Source: Liolophura sinensis (taxonomy: Eukaryota; Mollusca; Polyplacophora; Chitonida; Chitonidae). Taken from it: a stretch of DNA of 64,000 bases. Under the pieces are notes generated by a model. That model had not been told where the DNA came from, did not search any database, and saw only the letters and a list, made by a program, of their open reading frames with translations. Positions 20,949 through 35,000 of the stretch are shown one piece after another. Location of the stretch: contig NC_088295.1 in assembly GCF_032854445.1 (NCBI RefSeq), forward strand, positions 18,773,385 to 18,837,384. The letters run 5' to 3'. The position numbers were made by a program, and so were the translations under genes. Position 1 is the first letter of the stretch; every line of letters starts with the position of its first letter.

Positions 20949-23900
20949 GAGTGATAATGGACGAAAATTTTGATCAGGATTCACTGCATGAGGCTGTTAA
21001 ACGGATGATCGAGTTCCACGCTGACTTGACCACAGGCAAAGATAAATCCGACGTACTCGGGGTTGTGTGGATAACACTGAACTCAGTATCTACGAGTGAC
21101 GTGGTCACAGTAGGTAAGATGATTGAAAAAACCCACAGTCAAGACAAATCTGGGTTAAATATCATTTTAAAAGTATGAAAATAGATAGATGCAATTTCTG
21201 GACACAAAACTCGTGTCAAACTCCAAACTGGGGAAGACAGGCTCACATGCATGATTTGAGAGATCTGTACAGTAGTGAATATATGAATGTCCAGTAGACC
21301 TAATACCTTATTTATATTCATTTATAACGAGATACGTTCCAAAGTCTAAATCTATTCTTATTTCCAGTTGAATTAAAAGTTAAATTTCATGAAAATATAA
21401 GGAAGGTAAAAAGTGTATACATTTAAACTTCGTTGCAGTGTGTAAGGCACTAAACAAGAGAACCAGGGCTCTGATCTCTGCATTAAGATGTCCTCAGAGG
21501 AGAACCGTGGCCACCATAGCAGAAAGTTTCCAAATACCTCACCTGTCGGTTGACCTTGACCCTTGTCCTTCCAGTTCACCTGAAACTTTCACAGTTCGCC
21601 TGTCAAGCAAGAACCACGACATTGCGACGCTCCTAGTCGATATTACTCGTGCCACAAGATGTAAGGAAGTGGCACTGATAACTGATGATGCTTCCGGTAC
21701 AGTTTTACAGTATTTCCTTTCTGATTTCCATGTTCAACTTCTCCCATGGCATAGATCCGATATTAACCTTATAAAAGCTATAGTTTAAATCTGTATGTAA
21801 TGTGTAGGAAATTGTCTCTGACAAATTTTCTAGATGATTGTAATTCTTTCTTCTATCACGGGATAACTGGGAAAGAACTGTACGAATCTTAATTTTGCCA
21901 TCTAAGTGATTATGTTGACGCAGCACGTTCATTTTTCTGAAAAGCAGTGGTTGTTAAGAATACCCGAAAGACGCAGTGAAAAAAAAGGCGCATCCTTAGT
22001 TTATAAGTTGTCGTTAATCTAAAACATGTATTTTGTTCGGGCTTTCATTCCAGCTGTTCATATGTTCAACGGGGCGATACATACGTAGACAGCCACCTAA
22101 ACATATTATTATAGGGTTATAATTCAACACGATACATATAACTCCCATAGCACCTTAATAAATCAGGACCTAATTTAATACAGTTATTGATGGAAAAATT
22201 TTCGAATAATTGACCCGGCATGACAAATGAATTTGAAATATTTCCATTCAAGTGGTCTAACTCAACAGGTGTGGAAAACATTTGCTATTGTAATCTATCA
22301 CATTTCGTCAAATTTCTTTCTGTCAGCAAATGCTTTTTTTATTAAGGAATTCAACCTGGGGTTTTATTGAACTGTGTTAAACTAATCTCAACAAGACTTA
22401 CATAATTTATAGTTGTTGTGAAATCAGGTGTTGTAAATGTCTGTTGACAATTTATCCGGGTATTAACTAAATGAAATTGCACCTAAAATATAGTTATTGT
22501 CCTGTATGTTTCAGTGCACAGCTTAAGACAGTCCCTTATTGTCCAGCTGTCCCTCGTCGGTGTCCAGGCAATCCTGGTCAGTTTGTCCTCAAACAGAGCG
22601 ACGGACTGGCCAGGTATCCCCAAAAAGATTGTTGTCATCACTGGATCCCGTAAGCTACTAAAGTTTCTCCAACAGGTAAGTCGTTTACAAATCAGCCAGT
22701 CTTTTTGCCTAAATTGTGAATCTCACAGGAAGTTATAACGCTGTTCGTCACTATTTTTATCCAAGTCTTGACTTAAAATGAGACTAAAAACCTGATACAG
22801 GTAAAAGTAGCTTGACCATGGCTTCATCAGGACCCCTCGCGGAATATGCTCCATTAACTTCAGTCCCTTGGTACCAGTCGTAAAATTCTGGAGTACGTGT
22901 AGGCCATTCCTCCAGGCAGGTCAGGAATATTTTATTTTTTTTGTTTTTGTTTATTTAATTACTTATTTATATGACATTTTACGCGATGGACTAACAATTT
23001 TCATTGGTAGAGAAGAAGAGCTGGGCCAAATGCCTGACAAATCTTCTGGTGAAAAGCCGAACCGAACTAACGGGGGTTACATATGATATATCCTTCATGA
23101 GTTGGTAGATTTCCGACAGAAGACATATTTTCCTTGACCATAGAGGGTACTTCTCTAGTCTTTTGCTGTTATTGCTAGGAATATCATTGGTTATGCATGG
23201 GATGTGTGTTAGTTACAGAAGAAGACTTCACATGGCGCAGGGACCATCATGTTTGGGCCTATGTTACAGATCTCTCTGATCCAGGACTTCTAGAACAATT
23301 ACTGAAGCCTTACAAAAACATTAACATTGTCCTGGTGAACCCTAACCCCATTTTCTTGTCGACAAACAGCCGTTTTCCGTGCATACAGTCAGAAAAAAAA
23401 TTAACGGTATGGACTGTTTAGTACTCTAAGCATTTTAATATTCTTGAGTACGCGTAAAACACCAATCAAATATATAAATAAATCTAAGCATTTTATTAGC
23501 TCTTGTATTGGCAGTTATACTTATATTTGAGCTAAGTAACCATTTGAATGTACTTACATTCCTTTATCACCATTCAGATGAACTGAGTGTGCCACTGGGC
23601 AATTTTTGCAGATATATAAATAAATTAATGATAAAGGAATCCCAGACATCCACTTAATAGAGAGCAAATTTTGGTTCATTCATAGTACATGTATGTTGTT
23701 TTCTTAGCTTTTAGGAATCCAATTGTTGGAAGCTGTGCACATGTTGCACAGAGCATTTAACGTCATCGTCAACGCCACTCTCTTGAATCATCACGATCCC
23801 TTCTGCTCAATCGGGCAGCTCCTGCCATTTGACGGAGGTGTCCAACTATTAGAGCAATTAAAAGTGGTGAGGAAAACAACAATGTCTTCATTTAAGTTAA

Positions 23901-26900
23901 ATTTGCTCCTGGATATTACGGTTGGCATGTAATCGTAAACAGTCAGTTCCTGGAAGGCTGTTTTGTCTCTGAAGCCATAAAAGGATTTAGCAATATCGCA
24001 TAGCGCAACAGAATAGCTGGAACAAACATAATCTTGCTTTTGCTTTCTGTTGATCCATAACGACTGGCCGAGCCAGTTTGGCGTCACTTCTGTCTGGAAT
24101 TATGTAAGGGAGATATGAGTAAAAAGATGTGATAGCGATAATACAGGCCGAGTTTGGCCATTTAGCTGCGTTATATCATGATCTCTTTACCAGATTTCTA
24201 ATACTGAAGAATGCAGCATGTGTGATGGACTGAACCCTCCTGGCGATCTCCGTCTATTTGCTGTCCCTGCAGGCCCTGACCGACGTCTGAAGTGGGTGGG
24301 ACAATGGTCTGAGAGAACAAGACTAACTCTCCATCATACTTCATCCAGTAATAGTCTCTTAGGGGATCATCAAGCAGACTTTAACGGAATTACTTTGCGT
24401 GTGGCGACAGATTGGGTAGGCCTATATCAGTAAATAGCCTGGTTTGTTTGTAAATGCTAAGAAAGACATAGCCGTTTTGAAGCGTCAATTACTTTAAACA
24501 ATACTGTTAAAGAAACTGTTAAATGTATTTTTCAGTGTACCAAACTGCTTCCTCCTAAATTTCCTTTTGTGTGTAATTCTGCAATAAGTTAAGACAGGAG
24601 CATAAAGACGATTTTTCTGTAGCTGAGCTGTATGTGTATAGAGGTGTAGTCCGATCGTCTGTGAAACACCAAAGCACCATTATACCTTGTTTACATCATT
24701 ACGACAAAGTTATTTATCTTCTAAGAAAGATGATAAGGCGCCAGTGAATAAACACCTACATCCGTGTATATTTCAGGCAAGTATCATGTACTGTTATAGA
24801 AGAGATAAATGTATTCATCTGTATTTCACAGTTGATTTGTACATATGATTTTAAACTCGGGTCACCCCCTTCTTGAACGTGTAAAATATTGGTGGCATAC
24901 TGCAAGACATGGTTGCAAACCAGTAGCTACAATTACACAGGGACATAACTTATTCATGGGCATTGTCAGTAAGTAGGATACCCAATCAAAAAGAGTCGCA
25001 GTACATTTTAATTTGAAAATGATTTTACAATTGGTACACGAATGTTGGAGGATTAGACTTATACTCTGGCTGTTGGGTCGTCTGGCATAGTTTTCTCATG
25101 ACAGATTGTGTAAATTTAAGGACTCTTTGTCAGGCCTTATCATTAGTTACATATAATACAAATGTTAATATCATACCGTGATTCGACTATGGAGTGAATT
25201 CATTTAATTAGGGAATATAGCAGCTTCGCCTGCCATGTAAACCCTGATAGTAGGCAGTCGGATATCCTAATCATATAAACTGTAATAACAAGAAAAACTC
25301 ACATTAATGCCTTTCGGCAAATATCAGACTACTACCTGAACTATTAACAGTGTTAATGATTTTAAAGTTTCAAAAACTTATAATGCCACACGCTTTATAT
25401 GTTTTATGCACTTATCGATTTGGAACAGTAACACCTGCACGGACGAGGCTAACATAAAATAATCATAAAAATGCATATATGCGTTTCCATATGCATACAT
25501 GTATCTCCATATCTAATTTTCGCGACACCTCTTCACCAACACCACTGTCAAAAACATTCTTCTTTAAATGCAACTTCACTAAGCCTGAGCGACGTTCAAC
25601 ACTCGGCTCCAGAATTCGTATACCAGCCGTCAACCAGAAAAGACGTCCCGGGCCAATAATCACATGGCCAAATTCCCAAAATGTATAAAGTACAAAAATA
25701 GGGCGGGAATAATGAAATAGAAGAATTCAACAGTCTCCAATGATGTTAGAAAGACGAAAGGTTGGTTCTAGGTGAAATCAGTATTCAGATCATGTATCAT
25801 TCTAGGATATAAGTTGTCGATAATAAAATATGTACCTCAGTTGTGCTTTAATTGCGGCTGTTATATGTATACCCAGCGCCGCGGTCTAATTCAACATAAT
25901 AAATATATAGCCCCTAGCCCGGGAGTCAAGCGGAATTCGACACAATCATGAAGCAGAACACCAGAGATTCTGGACACTCTGTCCATATTTACTTACAAGA
26001 GAATTATATTCATTGTAAAACTTAAGAAACTTGGAGTGAGGGCGTTTTATGGAATAAACTTGACACAGTATTAAACACCGCGGAATTTAAAACACCAAGA
26101 TAATTCATAAGGTATTGAGTGTATTTCAGATTTATTTCCACCGACTGCGTCGACGACTTAAGCCAAATGCCATATACTGTCTACCACTAAGGTGTCTCCA
26201 TGTCGATCTCTTACAGGATAGCTATCCGTATGTGGGCCGCACAAGTTCCGGCAATGGGTCTTATAAAGGCATAACAATAGACATGCTGAACGACCTGGCT
26301 AATAGCCTTAACTTCAGGTACATGTAGTGATTAAGTTACATTTCCCAATCAATGCAAAGATTGAAGGTGGAGCTTAATTGCAATAGTTAAAGAAGCTTTA
26401 CCGGAGATTATTTACTGTACAATCTGTACTCGCTAAATCATTTTATTTATTTATTTTTTTGATTGGTATTTTACGGCGTACTCAAGAATATTTCACTTAG
26501 ACGACGGCGGCCAGCATTATGTTGGGAGGAAACCAGGCAGAGCCCGGGGGAAGCCCGCGACCATCCGCAGGTTGCTGGCAGACCTTCCTACTTACGGCCG
26601 GAGAGGAAGCCAGCATGAACTGGACTTGAACTCACAGCGACCGCATTGGTGAGAGGTTTCTGGGAGGCTAGCTCGCTAAATCACATGTTCTGTAATAACC
26701 AAGACTGGCTGAAATAATTGTCTTTCAGTAAATATCAGACTCGTACATGTGTTATTTATAGTGTTAAAATGATACGAAAGGTTTGAAAAAGTTATAATAT
26801 TGATATAAATTCTGAGAACTTTCTAAGTAACCGATTTTGACCGGTGATCACTGAGACTGATATTTTGTGAAAGGTAATTATTTGGGCTATTCTAAAATAA

Positions 26901-29012
26901 TAGCAAAAATTAGATTGGATTTGCGCCGATTATTTTCTTGCCCCAAATCTGCGGTATAGAATCTTTTAACTCACCTGTTCATTATGTTGTTATCTGGAAT
27001 CTGTAGTGTGTTTTTGTAATGCATAGTGTTTTTCTGCCTAGGACAAATATTAGAAGTATATTTATCTACAGAGAATCCAATGATATCCATAACCATATTC
27101 TGGAAAATTTTTGAACTGCTAGACCATCCAAAGCTTTATCATTCAGCATGGTGTTGGCCAGTACTAGTGTAAACTGTATCATGATGTACGAAAATCACTG
27201 ACAGAGCAAGTCACTACATGCCACATGCTCTTGTTCAAGATCAGCACAGTAAAACGAAACAAAAAATGAACTCACCTGTGGACTGTGTGCCAGCAAACAA
27301 TTATATGTGTTTAGTTAATGTGCCTATTCTTATTGCAATTTCCTGTCTTGCTCGTATGTATGTTTTATGCTTTTCTTGTTATCCTGTCATGTTTGCTATT
27401 ACTGCATATTAACGCAATCCACTGTCCATGTAAAAATCCTTTGTTTGATCACTGATCACTCATGCGTATCCTGATAATGGTTTTGAACCAAACCGTGATA
27501 ACCATTTATCATTTTCGGAGTTACTTAATCCACCGACCATGTATGTTTTCGGCACATTTTTCCAAAATTTATCAACATGCTCAGTAGTCTAGCAAAATGA
27601 ACGAAACTTAATATTACGTATTATCTAGTATTTGACAATTCTGTTTACATGTCTTACATGCGTGTTCAGTATTGGCAGCACATGTTTGTCTCATCAGTAA
27701 AGTAAACTGCTGCTTTCGCTTCATCATGCGCCACGCATGTGTCACAACTTTAACAAGCATGCATCGCTATAGGAGAGTAGGAGAGTACAGGTTTATACAG
27801 CCCATATGCATTCGCATTCGACTGTCATGAAACAGTTTTCAGAACCCTTTTCTTGAACCTTCTTGTTAATAAACTATGCTTTGTATGTGTATTTACAACC
27901 CTTAGTTACAGATTAATAATGAGCTTCATTTGGTATAGTTCATTGTAACATCAAATTGCGATCGTTTTTAAACTATCTATTTTTTATGTGATTAACCCTC
28001 AGAGTAGGCTACCATTTATTCTAGGTATGTGTTAGTCGAGTCCACGGAAAGCTATGGAGTGAATCTAAACAACGGCTCTTGGTCCGGTATGATTGGCATG
28101 GTAATAAGAGGGGTAAGAAATGTCTTGACTTCATCAGATTTTCAAGGCCATATGAGTGTGACTGAAGAAACCGTAGTAAATATCACCAATGAAGGACATT
28201 CGGCATGTATAATGAATATATTTTCATTCCTTATTTCAAGTGTAGCCAAGAAAATAACCAAAACATGAGCAACATAAACACGTTGTAGTAGAATTAAAAA
28301 CAGAATTCGGAAAGTCTGTCAGCAACCTGCTTATGGTCGTAGGTTTCCCCCGGGCTCTGCCCGGTTTCCTCTAACCATAACGCTGACCGCCGTCGACTAA
28401 GTTAAATATTCTTGAGTAAGGCGTAAAACACCAATCAAAATAAATAAATAAATAAAACAGAATTCAAGGCAAACTAAACTCTTACCGAAGTGAAAAATGA
28501 TAGATGCAAGGTTTTAAATCCACAAATAAAATTACTTCCTTCCATTTACCATACATCAAACTACAATCAGTTACGGGAAAGAGCTCAAAGTGTCAGACTT
28601 TGCTAAACCTTCAAATAAACTAAAACTCATGAATTTATACGCCATCGAAACTTGTCAACCAGTGTGTGCTGTGAAGCTCTCACCGTAAACTACAACAGGG
28701 ATGCGAAGATATCTTGCCTACAGGAATTCTGTGTGTGTATCCATAGCATGGCATCATCTGGTGAGATTAGCAAAACTGTCATGACAAAGACCTTGAACAG
28801 ACCTAACTCAGTAATTGTTGAAATGTATACTCAATGGGTCAAACCGAAATTCAGCACTACGATCTGGCCTATAGGGATATCCGCCCGAGCTACTGTCATA
28901 CAGTATAACCACTGAAAAGCTGCTCCCGCTACTGCACATGGTCATGTGGTATATATATTACAGTATAACCACTGAAAAGCTGCTTCCGCTACGCTACTAC
29001 ACATGGTCATGT

Positions 29013-29081
<69 letters not shown>

Positions 29082-32000
29082 AGAAATGATCATCGTCCCA
29101 GTGACAAGCAGGAAGAAAATACTTTCATTATTTTTACAAGGTCCCTTTGCAAGGTCAAAATAGGGAGCAAGAATGGATCCTCTTGACTATAATCGAATAT
29201 GGCAAAAGTTTCAAACAAAATAATTACGTGTAATGAAATCGCAATAATAAATTGCAGGCCGTTTGAATTCAGAAAACGTTGGTCACTGAGCAGCCAGGTC
29301 ATCATTTTTCCTGGACTTTTCCCATTGGCAGAGATAATCAGCAGAGTGTCGTTATATATACATACATTTGAGTTTCGACCCTAAATTTGTATATGCGCCA
29401 TGCAGGTCATACATATGACACAGAGATGTAGGTGTATCTGGATTGTGTTTTGATTGCTGCTGTTCATGAAGGTAATTAACAAAATATGATAGACATATTC
29501 ATCATGCATGCAGCATAAATTGCCCCGGAGTGACGGAGAGAAATGGAATGAAAAAATAAAAAAATTCTGGACTTATTTCTGTTTTCGCGACTTCAATGTG
29601 ATCGCATCCATGAACACAGATTAGATCTCCAGTCATTGTTATCATTGTTTGGATAGTTATATGACAATCCCATGATAAATCATTCAGCCGAGTGATTTCC
29701 GTTGTGAAAGTGTGGGTCAGAATGATATGTAACCTAGAGTGGATCTGGACAAGGGGCCCGACTCAAAGCAATTTTCAAAATTTACATTTTGTCACTGTTC
29801 CACTCATACTTGTAAGCAGTTGTTCGCTATGCACACTTCTGAGTACCGTTTACCATCATGTGTAATATACGTTCAATAACTTTCCCCGTCACCATCAGTA
29901 ATAAATCTTGACTTTGTAAAAACATTTTTGTACTGGTGTTACAGGAGGTTGACTTGGTTGCCAGTCCCGTGACCGTGACACTAGAAAGGTTAAAGGTTGT
30001 GGATTTCACAACGCCATTCATACAGGATAGTTTGGGGATCATGACACCAAGGCCAAGCGAGACAACTGACCTCTTTCAGCTGTTGAATCCACTAAGCTTG
30101 CAAGTCTGGTTATCACTGCTGGGGTTCTTTCTACTCGCTGTTGTCATAACTGCGTGTATCACAGTAACCACCGGGTTTCCATGGAGCTGCGCGTGTAGAG
30201 ACGGAAGTTCGCAGCAGTCAATTGCAGACAACATTATTCTACTCATCAGCGCCTTTTTTCAACAGGGTAGGCAATTGCTTTGCAAATTTTCCATTTACGG
30301 CAAAGTCTCAGGTAAATCAAGAGTGAGTGCTTAACTTAAACCCTCACTCAAGAGTGAGGGTTTAACGTCGCACTGAACATTTTTTCAGTCATATAACATC
30401 GATAATCAAGAGTCAGAGTAATAATAATGTAGCAGAACCTTCTGGTTGTACTATAATAAGTGGTGGTACTGAAGGAATACAGAGAACGGGTAGGTGGATA
30501 GGTGGATGGATTGGATGAGGAGGGTGAGACCTTCTCTAGGCCTAATAAAAGCTGCAAATTGTTCAGAAAACAGCAGTATAAGAAGTCCAGCTGTTTGTGC
30601 GAAAGCAACGATTGTCGGACACTTAAAAGTAAAAGCAGGTCGGCAATGTCATTACGGAGAACACTGACTTACAACTTACATTAGTTACATGTATGTTGTA
30701 TTCTGTGCTATTCGCGATATGTAAGTATGATAGAAGTATTTAATTGACATGGAATTGTACAAGCCATTATGTTACATTTGTTTGTTATACCTGGCAATTA
30801 ATAACATCCACAACACTCAGTATCATCTTGTCCTAACTTTAGGCCCGACATTCCACCCGACTTCGGTGTCCGCCCGTTGTTTCCTAAGTTTCTGGTGTAT
30901 CTTCACCATCCTCACCATGACCATGTACACGGCTCACCTAGCGGCTGTGTTAACTGTTTCCACACCTGTCCGGCCCATCAACTCTCTGCAGGACCTTGTT
31001 GATCAAACAGAGTTTGGAATCCTGGTCAGCCCAGGGACAAGCACATGGGATCTGTTCAAGGTAGGCGCAGTGTATGGTAGACTTTAGAGATGATAAAACA
31101 TTTTTGTTTATTGATTTACACCACGTCTATGAAAACAACCCAGGTTGGGAAATCTTGAAAGTTCTCTGTCCTAGGAATGTGACATTGCGATTGTTGGGCA
31201 AGCGCCTTAACCACTGACCAATGACCACTCCCTAAAGATAATTTATTTCTTTTTTAATTTGACTGGTGTTTTACGGCGCACTCAAGATTATTTCACTTAT
31301 ACGGCGGCTGCCAGCATTATGGTGGGAGGAAACCTGGCAGAACCCGAGAGAAACCCACTACCATTCGCAGGTTGTTGGCAGATCTTCCCACGTACGACCG
31401 GAGAGGAAGCCAGCGTGAGCTGGACTTGAACTAACAGCCCAGCGCCTGTCTGCTAACGTGACATTTTTTCACGTCATAATTACTTGACAAGCACATTCTT
31501 TCATGCCAAAGTCTATATAGAATTATCGAGGTAGGCCTGAGAAATAAGCCTTGATGTACAGAGAAAGGCGCTGCATCACATACAAAATAACACAGGACCA
31601 GAGAGCATGCATCTAATAGTTGTTAGGCGCTAAATAAATTTGAGGATAAAAGTAGGAATTAAGATGTATTGGCAGTTTTGCTTATTGCTTATTAAAATCT
31701 AAACATTACAACAAAGGTTATAGACATATGTCCATCTTGGCTGGATTTAAGGGAAACGATTTCAGGATTTAAGGCACGTTGTTAGCACCACATCGGTCCT
31801 CCTCGAGCCAACTTTACGACAAAAGAGATAGTTCAGTTTTGATTGATTTATTTATTTATTTGATTGGTGTTTTACGCCGTACTCAAGAATATTTCACTTA
31901 GACGACGGCGGCCAGTGTTATGGTGTGAGGAACCCGGACAGAGCCGGGGAAAACTCACGACCATTCGCAGGTTGCTGACAGACCTTCCCACGTACGGAGT

Positions 32001-35000
32001 TCAGTTTTGGTAATGTAAATATCCTTACTTGAACCGGTACATATCTCGCCTTGTAGCATTTGTTAAATCCTGTAAGTTGTGTTACCAATGAATGTCAAAA
32101 GTTATAGCTGAAAGAAAAAAGTGTGTCCAGGATATTCCATCAAACGCCTTCACCTTAAGTTCCTTTAATTTTACCATGAGCACAATTCTATTGTAAGTAG
32201 ATATGGACAGAGTATCCAGGATCTGTAGCATTATGCTTAATCCCGTGCTTAACTAGTACGGCTGTGTGTTAATCATGTTGAATTCTATCGCCACGCGAGA
32301 TATACATATATGAACGGTTGTAATCAAAGCGCAGATGAGATACATGGTTTGATTATCGATATCTCATATACTAGCACTGTACACAATTCGCACACAGATT
32401 TAATTCATTCCACTAGAACATTCCTTTCGTCTTTCCATCATCACTGAAAACTGCTGAATGCTTCTCTTTACGTAAATTCTCCCTCACTTCTAATGTTATT
32501 GTACTATCTTAGCTCTGTGTTAATTTTATGATTATGTCAATCAAAACGTAAATTTTGGTTTACGGCTGGTATACGAATGTTTCTTTTGTCACCTGGATGC
32601 AACGTTGTAGAAGCATGCACCTCAACTACAAACAATATGGAGTTAAGAAATTAAGGCTATGGCAATATGCCTTGATAAGAGACTTTACTGTACAGTTTCA
32701 GAATACTGACAATATGAACAGGTTCTCACGAGGAAAAATATATTCCAATGCTCTTTAACAGCTCGTGACAAATATTTTGTAAGGACTGCTAAGTCTGATC
32801 TTAGCAGTTGGTACTTCGAGAAATTTTAATGCGAGATAACCTTATGATCTGTCGTGTTCTGGATTCACCCATCTTGAGATGACGAGCTATCGTATACACC
32901 AAAGTCCAAAACAACGTCAACTGTAAAAGTTATGCTGTGCACAAGTTTCAATCAAAACCAGAGCATTATATCGGGTGGGCATAAAAAAATGGGCTGTACT
33001 TTGACACCCAATATCTCCGAAACCCTCTTATGTCAGCTTCTAAAAATTCTGTTCATGGGACCAAAATCAAAATAGAGTCAAAAACACATGTTCACGACAT
33101 TTCGAAATGATGTTCTAATTGAAATTATTTTGTTTTAATTGAAAAGGGGGTTAATTAGTCCTTCATTTTCTCGGTGACGGCGAGCAAACGTTTCTTCCAT
33201 GAACTGATTGAGTCCCGAATCTCCTTAAGAGTCATTTTTTTTCCAGCAGTCCTTGATGCGTGTCACACAGGTACAGCGCGCGATCTATTGATGACACCTG
33301 ACAGCTATGCTATGACCTTGAAAATTGGTCAGTATATTAACAAAATCATGCCATTTGAACGTCTAAAGTTTGAAAGGGTTTGAACAAAGGATAATGGAGC
33401 AATGCAGCATCAAAGTACGGCCCATTTTTTATGCCCATCCGACATATTCATAACATCAAGCAATGGTGAAGAATCATTATTAAAATTCGGGATCTGAATC
33501 ACCACCAAAATGAAATGGTTCGGTGATTGTGCCAAAGTCAAGCTGTGCACTTTGTTTCGTCAATTTCATAACCCTTTCCACAAAGCTGCCCACAGACAAT
33601 TGTAAATTGTGAATAATCGTTTAATATTTCTCGACAAAGATCCCGATTTATTGCCTTGATTCTTGACTCAAGGCCAAGCTGAGCACCAAATTTCATTCAA
33701 ATCCATACATAAATTGTTCTTTGAATTTGCTGACAGAGAAGCATACATACTGACATAAAAACAGACGTGTATACAGCTAAACATGCTCTATCTGCAGTTA
33801 TTTCGTTTACACATGGGAGAATGTTTGGTATGCCCCCACTTGTTTGGCGGGCCAAGAAGGTTGCTTCCGGTGGAGGACGCGCCTTGCGCGTGTTCCTCGA
33901 AGCGGTTAGGATTCGGTTTACAGAATAAACCGAACAGAAAGGTAATCTTCGCGTGTTAGTTACTCTTACTGAATACCACACCAATAGGTCGGGACCCCTG
34001 CAATACAAGAGATACACTGAAGGCTATTTATCTGTATTGTAAAAATTAGGTGCACGACGATGACAATGAGTTCTACACGACCTTGACTAGGTACCGTCTT
34101 AGAAAATCACGAGAAAAAGAAAAAAATCCAGTGTGTCCAAAATGTGGAAAGCTCTAACTCAGATGATGCACAGGAACACCGGTGATATGAAAAATGTGTA
34201 CTCTCGGAATATCAATATCACCTGTGAAAAACCACGCTATCTACTTATCAGATATATAAATACTTAAATACGTGTTCGTAAATAAAATACGTAAAAGTAC
34301 TTAAAAATACGTATATATATGTAAATAAGTCTTTCTGTTCACTTTCTTGTAGTGGTCTAATCTATCCCTGTATAAGCACATTGCGGAGAGGATGAAGCCG
34401 GTAGAATCCGTAGGCGCCGCCGCAAAAGGTCTCCTAGATGGGCGATACAGTTACATAGGCGACGCCTCAATACTGGAGTTTTGGGAGGCCAGGGCATGTG
34501 GGCAGATACGGCTGGCGGACGAGCATTATCACGGCTTCTCCTATGCCTTTGTCCTTCCCAAGGGTTCCCCATACAAACATGCCATCGACATAAAGTCAGT
34601 CAATTTACTGTCAGGAACGAATTATAGGCGACAGTATCTGTTTTACGATTATTACTACGGTACCAACAGAAGTGTATAAAACAATTTTAAGAGATTTAAT
34701 ATTGAAAGTGTCTACGAAAGCATGTCAATTTTAAATTTTGAGGAGTTGATGACAAAGAAATGTATGCTACATGTTTACATGATAAAAGCACAAAAGAGAA
34801 AAAAAACTTTCGTGCAAATTGAGCTGCAGTTCACATGCCGTCAGAGTGTCCCAAAAGTCGGCATGACATCTTTACCTTGGTAAATGTAGGCATGGACAGG
34901 AGTAAATTGCACAGCAATACAGACCACATGGGTTTAACATGCAAAATTGGGATTGAAAATGGTCTGCAGACTGTAGATTACCAAAAGTGCCAATTTCTCA

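Noticed and set aside
28652..28915. 87-codon plus-strand frame in a receptor intron
   Set aside because: No homology, no splice support, and it lies between phase-matched receptor exons.
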